DNA from: an uncultured Ruminococcus sp.
Lineage (GTDB): Bacteria > Bacillota > Clostridia > Oscillospirales > Ruminococcaceae
Assembly: GCA_947174965.1 (NCBI GenBank)
Contig: CAMWKY010000134.1
Location: 1-6,241 of the forward strand
DNA: 6,241 nucleotides
Reading direction: 5' to 3'
Shown: positions 1 through 4,965 of the stretch, piece by piece
Layout: every line of letters begins with the position of its first letter
How positions within the stretch are numbered: the stretch's first letter is position 1
The notes under the pieces: model-generated
Told to the model about the DNA's origin: nothing
Seen by the model: the letters and a program-made list of their open reading frames with translations, nothing else
Databases searched by the model: none
Position numbers and translations under genes: made by a program

Positions 1-1964
1 CATTTATAGCAAGCCTTATGATGTGCATGAATGTTTTTCCGATTTTCAGCCATGCAGATGATGAGGAAAGCTCAAATCATGATGACGAAATTGCAATTAT
101 AAATCTTGACAATGAAACAAAAGAATCGGGCGATTTTTCATATAGTATTGATGATGACGGAAATGCACACATTGAATCATGCTTATCAGATGAGGAAGAA
201 ATAACAGTTCCTGACAAGATTGACGGTATAAAGGTTACTGAAATTGAATCCGAAGCATTTATGAAAGGCACATACAAAAAAATAACTATACCTGCATCTG
301 TTGAGTACATTTCAGCCGAAAATCCGTTTGCACCGTGTGTTCAGCTTACGGAAATTGCAGTTGACAAAGATAACAAGAACTACTGTTCCGTTGACGGCGT
401 AATCTTCACAAAGGATATGAAAAAGCTTGTATGCTATCCAGCAGAAAAAAGCGGTACATCATATACAATCCCCGACGGAGTGGAAAAAATCGGCGTAGCA
501 TCTTTCTACGAAACAAAACTGAAAGAAGTCACTTTGCCCGATTCACTGAATGAAATAAGTCGTCATGCTTTCAGCTATATGGCAAATCTTGAAAAAATCG
601 ATATGAGCGGAACATCTGTTCAGGTTATTGATGCAATGACATTTGCTGAATGTGTTTCGCTGAATGAGGTGATATTTTCGGAAAGTACTATGGAAATCGG
701 TCTTGCATCATTTTACGGCTGTAACAGTCTCACGGAAGTAACACTGCCGTCCAGACTTACAACAGTCGGACAAAGTGCATTTATGGGAACAGGTCTGACT
801 AAAATAAGAATACCCGACAGCGTGGCAGATATTGGCTACAGTGCGTTCGGCTACGATACGGACGAAAATGCAGACCCCGATTTCATAATAATCGGCTCTT
901 ACAGTTCAGGAGCTTACACCTATGCAACTGATTCTGATTCCGATTACGACTATGCCAACAACTTTAAATTCGTTACAACAGAAGAAGCAGATGCCGAAGA
1001 AGAATATCAGGCTATGAATCCTGTTGCATCAGGTGACTATGAATATAGCGTTGTAGACGGTGAAGCGTGTATTCTTTTGTGCGAATCCACGGACGAAACA
1101 ATTACAGTCCCTGAAGAAATAGACGGTTATAAGGTTACATCAATATACAAATACGCATTTATTGATACTACCGCAAAAAATATCATCTTCCCCGAAACCG
1201 TAAAGACAATCGGAGCAAACGTTTTTTCAGAGTATGTCGAAAGTATCACGATTTCCTCAAACTGTACAGCTATAGATGGTGATGAGCCTTTTATGTCGTG
1301 TACAAGTCTTAAAGAAATAATCGTTGCAGACGGCGGAGACGGTGAGTACTCATCTCTTGACGGCGTACTCTACAACAAGGACAAAACAATCCTTATTGCA
1401 TATCCTGTACAAAAAAGCGATACTGAATTTAAAGCACCGTCATCTTTAACGGATATTGCCATATCTGCATTCTGCTATAATACGTATCTTGAAAGTGCCG
1501 ATTTATCGGGTGTACAAAGTATCGGAAGCTGTGCATTTGAGAGGTGTTCTGCATTAAAAAGTGTGACATTTTCAGATGATTTAACTGCTGTCGGAAACGG
1601 TGTATTTATAGACACCCCCTCACTTATGAGTGTGCGACTGCCGTCAAGTCTTGAAATTATCGGGGAATACGCTTTCGGCTATTACTATGATGCTTCAATT
1701 GCATATCAGCAGACAGATGAGGAAATGCTCCCCTATTCTGTTATTGACGGCTTCAGAATTTATGCTGACGAAGATTCTCTTGCATGGGAATATGCACAAG
1801 CCTGCGGAATTGAAACAGTGGCGAATACTGTCAGAATCGGCGAAAAGAACGTTGACAAGAATTTTCTCTATGTAATCGGCGGAAGCGTGGGTGCTGTTAT
1901 ACTTGCTGTTGCAGGTGTATCAATCGGCAAGAGTATAAAGAGAAAGAAAGGCAAAAAAGTATGA
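1..1964 (+). CDS. BspA-type leucine-rich-repeat surface protein, C-terminally membrane-anchored (5' end outside window)
   Basis: The reading frame is open to the left edge (frame begins at base 3). The residues before the first in-window Met (base 18) read FIASL and join a hydrophobic stretch ending FSHA before an acidic run. This looks like the end of a signal peptide cut after S-H-A, so the true start lies upstream; no ribosome binding site precedes base 18. Numbering from base 18 (648 residues), the body is built of LRR_5/BspA-type repeats (IP-x-SV...I...AF pattern) arranged as two related modules, about 38-319 and 339-601. Residues 616-636 form one transmembrane helix, followed by a short tail rich in Lys and Arg (KSIKRKKGKKV). 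There is no LPxTG motif. Known BspA-like proteins act at the cell surface in adhesion or substrate binding; the ligand here is unknown. The stop overlaps the next LRR gene's start, so the two are co-translated. Confidence is high for family and topology, low for function. Confidence 0.9.
   Translation, partial: FIASLMMCMNVFPIFSHADDEESSNHDDEIAIINLDNETKESGDFSYSIDDDGNAHIESCLSDEEEITVPDKIDGIKVTEIESEAFMKGTYKKITIPASVEYISAENPFAPCVQLTEIAVDKDNKNYCSVDGVIFTKDMKKLVCYPAEKSGTSYTIPDGVEKIGVASFYETKLKEVTLPDSLNEISRHAFSYMANLEKIDMSGTSVQVIDAMTFAECVSLNEVIFSESTMEIGLASFYGCNSLTEVTLPSRLTTVGQSAFMGTGLTKIRIPDSVADIGYSAFGYDTDENADPDFIIIGSYSSGAYTYATDSDSDYDYANNFKFVTTEEADAEEEYQAMNPVASGDYEYSVVDGEACILLCESTDETITVPEEIDGYKVTSIYKYAFIDTTAKNIIFPETVKTIGANVFSEYVESITISSNCTAIDGDEPFMSCTSLKEIIVADGGDGEYSSLDGVLYNKDKTILIAYPVQKSDTEFKAPSSLTDIAISAFCYNTYLESADLSGVQSIGSCAFERCSALKSVTFSDDLTAVGNGVFIDTPSLMSVRLPSSLEIIGEYAFGYYYDASIAYQQTDEEMLPYSVIDGFRIYADEDSLAWEYAQACGIETVANTVRIGEKNVDKNFLYVIGGSVGAVILAVAGVSIGKSIKRKKGKKV
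129..1820 (+). repeat. Internal duplication of a roughly 270-residue LRR module within the first surface protein
   Basis: Two halves of the protein align in order. Module 1 starts at residue 38 (GDFSYSIDDDGNA) and module 2 at residue 339 (GDYEYSVVDGEA). Each continues with an ITVP-x-x-IDG-x-KVT stretch, then N/E-P-F and a Cys, then S-V/L-DGV-I/L followed 14 residues after the Asp by a Tyr-Pro pair (D126/Y140 and D448/Y462), and ends with an AFGY block near 277 and 552. The copies have diverged strongly, so this is an old duplication at protein level rather than a recent DNA repeat. Module 2 has about 20 extra residues before the E-P-F element. Confidence 0.75.
1946..1964 (+). promoter_or_regulatory. 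Weak Shine-Dalgarno and ATGA stop/start overlap coupling the two LRR genes
   Basis: GAAAGG (1946-1951) lies 9 nt before the ATG at 1961 and is the only Shine-Dalgarno-like element. The ATG overlaps the TGA stop (1962-1964) of the upstream gene. The overlap suggests that terminating ribosomes reinitiate, keeping the two surface proteins in a set ratio. The geometry is visible; the coupling is inferred. Confidence 0.6.
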
Positions 1965-3307
1965 ATCGTATAATAAAAAAAATAGTATCGTGTATGACGG
2001 GTTTTGCAATGCTTATGGCAGTTAATATTTCGTCTGTATACGCTGTTGAGAGTTTGCAGAGTGCAGAAACAGAACTTACGGACGGTACTTTCACTTATGA
2101 AATGGTAAATGGTACTTATACAATAACAAAATGCAATACAACGGCAATTGTCGGAAGTATTCCTGAATACCGCAACGGTTATTCCGTTACTGCTATCGGA
2201 GATTATGCTCTTTCAAACTGTACTGCTATCGGGTCGCTTAAAATCCCCGATACAATTACATCTATCGGAGACGGCGCATTTGCCGGCTGTACGTCCCTTA
2301 CAAAAGTAACATTACCTGAAAGAATAGACAAGCTTTCAAACGGTATATTCATGGGCTGTTCGTCTTTAAGTGAAGTTGATATTCCCGATTCCGTGAAGAC
2401 TATAGAATCATACGCTTTCTACAACTGTTCGGCACTGAAAGATGTTGAACTTTCCAAAAAGCTTGTAACAATTGAGCCTATGGCATTTGCGCAGTGCAGT
2501 TCAATCGAAAATATAGATGCTGAAAATACCGACGCTTTCACGTTCTCCGACGGCATACTATACGACCGAAACAAAACTACCATATACCGTGCATCAACAA
2601 AGCTGACAGGTGAAGTTTATATTGAAAATACTGTCAAATCAATTGAACCGGGTGCTTTTTCGGTGTGTGCAGGAATAGAACGTCTGTTTTTTCCGTCATC
2701 AGTTGAAACAATCGGAGATGATGCGTTCGGATATTGTGTAAGTCTGAAAAAAATAGACTTCGCAAGAGGTCTGAAAAGCATAGCAGATATAGCCTTTAAG
2801 AATTGTGTATCACTGGAATCAGTTGAATTTCCGCTGACTCTCACTGAAATCGGTGAGGGAGCATTTTTCAATTGTCCCGAACTTAACAGGGTGATAATAC
2901 CTGAAAGCGTGGAAACAATAGGTACTGGCGCATTTGTAAACTGCGGTAAACTGGAAAGAATAAGTGTACCGAAAAGTGTTGCATCAATCGGCGAAAACGC
3001 ATTTGCATATAGTCTTGATGATGATGGAAACTATGTTCTTGACAAGTCCTTTGATATGAGTGTATACTCCGATTCAGCTGGTATAAAGTATGCAAAGGAC
3101 AACGGCATATCATATTCAGCAGTTGACAAGAATCTGTCGGGGCTTGTGTTTATCCTGATTGGTGCAGGCGGAGCAATAGTAATCATAGTATTTGCGGTTG
3201 TACTTATGTCCAAAGGCAGAAAAAGTGCATCATATTCAGCAAGAAAAGCAAAGAAACTTGCAAAGGAAAAAGAAGAAGAAGAAAATTACAGGAATATAAT
3301 TGAATAA
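1961..3307 (+). CDS. BspA-type leucine-rich-repeat surface protein with signal peptide and C-terminal membrane anchor
   Basis: This is a 448-residue protein. Residues 1-28 form a signal peptide: basic N-region MNRIIKK, hydrophobic core 8-24, probable cleavage after VYA. The ectodomain holds ten LRR_5 repeats with a cysteine at strict 23-residue spacing (C87, C110, C133, C156, C179, then C236, C259, C282, C305, C328). The two sets of five are separated by a 57-residue interval that carries a DGILYDRNKT island related to the DGV-I/L islands of the preceding protein. Residues 392-416 form a transmembrane helix. The last 32 residues are a highly charged, Lys/Glu-rich tail expected in the cytoplasm. 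No sortase signal is present. The ATG overlaps the previous stop, and the small exported-protein gene follows 20 nt after the stop. The likely role is surface recognition or adhesion; partner unknown. It is probably a paralogue of its neighbour, about one module plus anchor. Confidence 0.92.
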   Translation: MNRIIKKIVSCMTGFAMLMAVNISSVYAVESLQSAETELTDGTFTYEMVNGTYTITKCNTTAIVGSIPEYRNGYSVTAIGDYALSNCTAIGSLKIPDTITSIGDGAFAGCTSLTKVTLPERIDKLSNGIFMGCSSLSEVDIPDSVKTIESYAFYNCSALKDVELSKKLVTIEPMAFAQCSSIENIDAENTDAFTFSDGILYDRNKTTIYRASTKLTGEVYIENTVKSIEPGAFSVCAGIERLFFPSSVETIGDDAFGYCVSLKKIDFARGLKSIADIAFKNCVSLESVEFPLTLTEIGEGAFFNCPELNRVIIPESVETIGTGAFVNCGKLERISVPKSVASIGENAFAYSLDDDGNYVLDKSFDMSVYSDSAGIKYAKDNGISYSAVDKNLSGLVFILIGAGGAIVIIVFAVVLMSKGRKSASYSARKAKKLAKEKEEEENYRNIIE

Positions 3308-3314
3308 AACAAAA

Positions 3315-3321
3315 AGAGGTG
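3315..3321 (+). promoter_or_regulatory. Ribosome binding site of the small exported-protein gene
   Basis: AGAGGTG sits 6 nt before ATG 3328. It covers the GTG at 3319 and abuts the ATG at 3322, the two other in-frame start codons, so neither of those can use it. It therefore fixes the start at 3328. Confidence 0.8.
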
Positions 3322-3327
3322 ATGTTT

Positions 3328-3576
3328 ATGTTTAACAAAATTATGATTGCATTAAGTAGCATAGCTGTCGGATTCGTTTGCATATCTGGTATTGATATTC
3401 ATAATAATGCACACATAGAAGAAGCTAAATCAATTTCAGAGCAAGCATATATAAATGAAAATGATACGTTTTTTGCTGAAAATCTCCCATATTATCAGAA
3501 AGAAACAGAAAAAGAGCTTATAACTGTAACCATTAATCCACATAATAACAGCATTATTCATGAACTAAAAAAATGA
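3328..3576 (+). CDS. Small exported or membrane-tethered protein of unknown function, 82 aa
   Basis: I do not recognise this protein. The start is ATG 3328, chosen because AGAGGTG lies 6 nt upstream. The N-terminus has one Lys (position 4) and a hydrophobic stretch from about 5 to 22 (IMIALSSIAVGFVCISG). This is either a signal peptide or an N-terminal membrane anchor. No clear signal peptidase site is visible, and C18 does not sit in a lipobox. The remaining 60 residues are polar, with an acidic middle and an ITVTIN strand-like segment near 65-70; no catalytic motif or cysteine pair is seen. It follows the second LRR gene by 20 nt on the same strand and precedes the shared terminator, so it is the last gene of the LRR operon. 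A role with the LRR surface proteins is possible from context only. Its own good ribosome binding site argues that it is a real gene. Confidence 0.72.
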   Translation: MFNKIMIALSSIAVGFVCISGIDIHNNAHIEEAKSISEQAYINENDTFFAENLPYYQKETEKELITVTINPHNNSIIHELKK

Positions 3577-3580
3577 AAAT

Positions 3581-3624
3581 AAAAAAGTCCCTGAACCGTG
3601 AGTTGTTCAGGGATTATTTTTATT
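3581..3624. terminator. Bidirectional intrinsic terminator between the LRR operon and rpsT
   Basis: A perfect 9-bp stem, TCCCTGAAC (3588-3596) with GTTCAGGGA (3605-3613), encloses an 8-nt loop. On the plus strand it is followed by TTATTTTTATT (3614-3624). On the minus strand it is followed by a run of six T (complement of 3581-3586). It starts 12 nt after the small gene's stop and ends 14 nt from the rpsT stop, so it can end transcription from both sides. Confidence 0.9.
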
Positions 3625-3626
3625 GA

Positions 3627-3887
3627 TTACTGTGCTGCGTTAAGCTTCTTAGCAAGCTGTGCCTTTTTTCTTGCAGCCTTATTTTTGTGTATAAGACCCT
3701 TTGCGCAAGCCTGGTCAACTCTCTTTATAGCAAGTCTTACAGCTTCAACCTTGTTTTCAGCACCTGTTGCACAAGCAATATCAGCCTTCTTGAGCATTGT
3801 CTTGAGATTTGACTTTCTTGACTTATTAGCAGCAGCCTTTGTTGCGTTAACCTTTACTCTTTTCTTTGCAGATTTGATATTTGGCAT
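3627..3887 (-). CDS. rpsT: 30S ribosomal protein bS20
   Basis: bS20 is a small helical protein that binds 16S rRNA in the body of the 30S subunit and is needed early in its assembly. The 86-residue product has the family's usual length and pattern: MPNIKSAKKRVK at the N-terminus, then ATKAAANKSRKS, a central helix with KTMLKKADIA, and a C-terminal IHKNKAARKKAQLAKKLNA. It is very rich in Lys and Ala, as expected. The ATG start has a near-perfect GGAGGTG (complement of 3894-3900) 6 nt upstream. It is a single-gene unit with its own strong promoter, divergent from gpr and convergent with the LRR operon, with which it shares a terminator. Confidence 0.98.
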   Translation of the reverse strand: MPNIKSAKKRVKVNATKAAANKSRKSNLKTMLKKADIACATGAENKVEAVRLAIKRVDQACAKGLIHKNKAARKKAQLAKKLNAAQ

Positions 3888-3980
3888 TTTTTACACCTCC
3901 CGATTTTATATGCGGATAAATTCCGCTGTTTTACAGATAATATGAACGGCAGATGCAACGCACAACTGCCTACTGAGACA
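3888..3980 (-). promoter_or_regulatory. Leader (5' UTR) of rpsT with two small hairpins and ribosome binding site
   Basis: From the predicted transcription start near 3980 to the ATG the leader is about 93 nt. On the minus strand a GGCAG/CTGCC stem (3966-3970 with 3948-3952, 13-nt loop) is followed by a perfect GCGGA/TCCGC hairpin (3922-3926 with 3912-3916, 5-nt loop). The GGAGGTG site then lies at 3894-3900. Such a leader could carry feedback control by S20, known for rpsT in enterobacteria, but I recognise no described RNA class here. Confidence 0.45.
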
Positions 3981-3986
3981 ATAATA

Positions 3987-4015
3987 ATTATAGCATTTTT
4001 TTCAAGAAAATGCAA
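3987..4015 (-). promoter_or_regulatory. Vegetative (sigma-A type) promoter of rpsT with extended -10
   Basis: On the minus strand TTGCAT (-35, 4010-4015) is followed by an exact 17-bp spacer and TATAAT (-10, 3987-3992). The spacer ends in TGC, giving an extended TGnTATAAT. This is close to the consensus for the major sigma factor and fits a highly expressed ribosomal protein gene. Confidence 0.88.
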
Positions 4016-4073
4016 TAGGCATAATCAAAATATTATGACAAATTTTTCTGCCAAAATTCAGCATAATGTACAA

Positions 4074-4080
4074 AAGGAGG
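4074..4080 (+). promoter_or_regulatory. Ribosome binding site that fixes the gpr start
   Basis: AAGGAGG lies 8 nt before ATG 4089. The frame stays open upstream to 3942, but that stretch overlaps the rpsT promoter and leader and encodes no GPR-like sequence. The start at 4089 is therefore preferred. Confidence 0.9.
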
Positions 4081-4088
4081 AATTTTTT

Positions 4089-4931
4089 ATGCAATTCAGG
4101 TCAGACCTTGCTGTTGAACAGGTTACAGCAGAACATCTTCCAGAGGGTGTTCACATGAAAAAAAGAGGCAAAGCTTTTGAGATTACAGAAATTTTAATTG
4201 ATGATGACTGCTATAAAAATTCACTCGGAAAAGGCAAGGGAAAGTATATTACCCTTGAAAGCGAAAGTTTAAGCAGATTTTCCGATTTATACGAAGATAT
4301 GGTAAATGAACTTGCGGACGAAATAAAACCGCTTATCCCTGACGGAGAAGTCTTTGTTGCAGGACTTGGCAACAGGGATATAACTTCTGATGCAGTCGGG
4401 GTGAAGTCCGCCGAAAAAATACTTGCTACACGGCATCTACAGAACGAACTTGAAAAAGAGGATTTTCTTAACTCCCTGCGCCGTGTAAGTACGCTTTCAG
4501 GCGGTGTAATGGGACAGACAGGCATTGAGACAGCTGAACTTATAAAAGCTGTATGCAGTGAAATAAAGCCGTCCGCTGTTATTGTAATCGACGCGCTTGC
4601 CTGCTCCGATATAAGCCGTTTAGGTACAACAATTCAGATAAGCGACAGCGGAATATCTCCCGGAAGCGGTGTTTCAAATGCAAGAAAAGAACTTTCAAGT
4701 AAAAATATGGGCGTGCCTGTTATTGCAATAGGTGTGCCGACTGTTGTTGATATGCACACAATTGTCCGCAGTCTGACGGGTATTGACATTGACGACGATT
4801 TACCGAATATTATGGTAACTCCGAAAGATATTGACCGCCTTACTGAAAGAGCATCACAGCTTATAGCATTCGGAATAAATCTTGCACTACAGCCAAAACT
4901 TACATTTGATGATGTCCGTGGACTTTTTTAG
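4089..4931 (+). CDS. gpr: GPR endopeptidase (germination protease, peptidase family A25)
   Basis: GPR cleaves the small acid-soluble proteins that coat spore DNA, releasing amino acids early in germination. It is made during sporulation in the forespore as an inactive precursor. The 280-residue product shows the family blocks in order: FRSDLAVE (3-10), matching the RTDLAxE autoprocessing site; GLGNRDITSDAVG (92-104); GVMGQTGIET (139-148); IDALA (167-171); TIQISDSGISPGSG (181-194); and IAIGVPTVVD (212-221). Asp101 and Asp168 occupy the positions I take to be the two functionally important aspartates of Bacillus GPR. The protein is shorter than Bacillus GPR (about 370), with a very short propeptide of some 6 residues and a reduced region before the C-terminal MVTPKDIDRL block. 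It is divergent from rpsT, as in Bacillus, but spoIIP does not follow. I could not identify a sigma-G promoter with confidence. Confidence 0.96.
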   Translation: MQFRSDLAVEQVTAEHLPEGVHMKKRGKAFEITEILIDDDCYKNSLGKGKGKYITLESESLSRFSDLYEDMVNELADEIKPLIPDGEVFVAGLGNRDITSDAVGVKSAEKILATRHLQNELEKEDFLNSLRRVSTLSGGVMGQTGIETAELIKAVCSEIKPSAVIVIDALACSDISRLGTTIQISDSGISPGSGVSNARKELSSKNMGVPVIAIGVPTVVDMHTIVRSLTGIDIDDDLPNIMVTPKDIDRLTERASQLIAFGINLALQPKLTFDDVRGLF

Positions 4932-4939
4932 CTGATTCT

Positions 4940-4963
4940 ACCGCACAGAAAAGTGCGGTTTTT
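4940..4963 (+). terminator. Intrinsic terminator of gpr
   Basis: A CCGCAC/GTGCGG stem (4941-4946 with 4953-4958), extendable by one A-T pair, has an AGAAAA loop and is followed by TTTTT (4959-4963). It begins 9 nt after the gpr stop and ends 2 nt before the stop codon of the convergent peptidase gene. The minus strand lacks a T tract, so it serves gpr only. Confidence 0.88.
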
Positions 4964-4965
4964 AC

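Noticed and set aside
1630..1875. 81-codon plus-strand frame inside the first LRR gene
   Set aside because: It is a shadow frame within a well-supported coding region, with no ribosome binding site or recognisable protein.
2617..3213. Minus-strand open frames of 60-84 codons across the second LRR gene
   Set aside because: These are antisense shadows of a repetitive coding region with low-complexity translations and no initiation signals.
3319..3327. GTG 3319 or ATG 3322 as start of the small exported protein
   Set aside because: The GTG falls within the Shine-Dalgarno sequence and the ATG directly abuts it; only ATG 3328 has correct spacing.
3598..3945. Plus-strand open frame of 115 codons with hydrophobic translation
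   Set aside because: It lies antisense over rpsT, a certain gene. Its hydrophobic residues come from the complement of the Lys/Ala-rich codons, and the shared terminator lies at its start.
3942..4088. 49-codon N-terminal extension of gpr
   Set aside because: It overlaps the rpsT leader and promoter, lacks GPR similarity, and the strong AAGGAGG directly before 4089 marks the true start.
4211..4525. 104-codon minus-strand frame antisense to gpr
   Set aside because: It is a shadow of strongly conserved gpr codons; the Ser-rich translation has no family resemblance.
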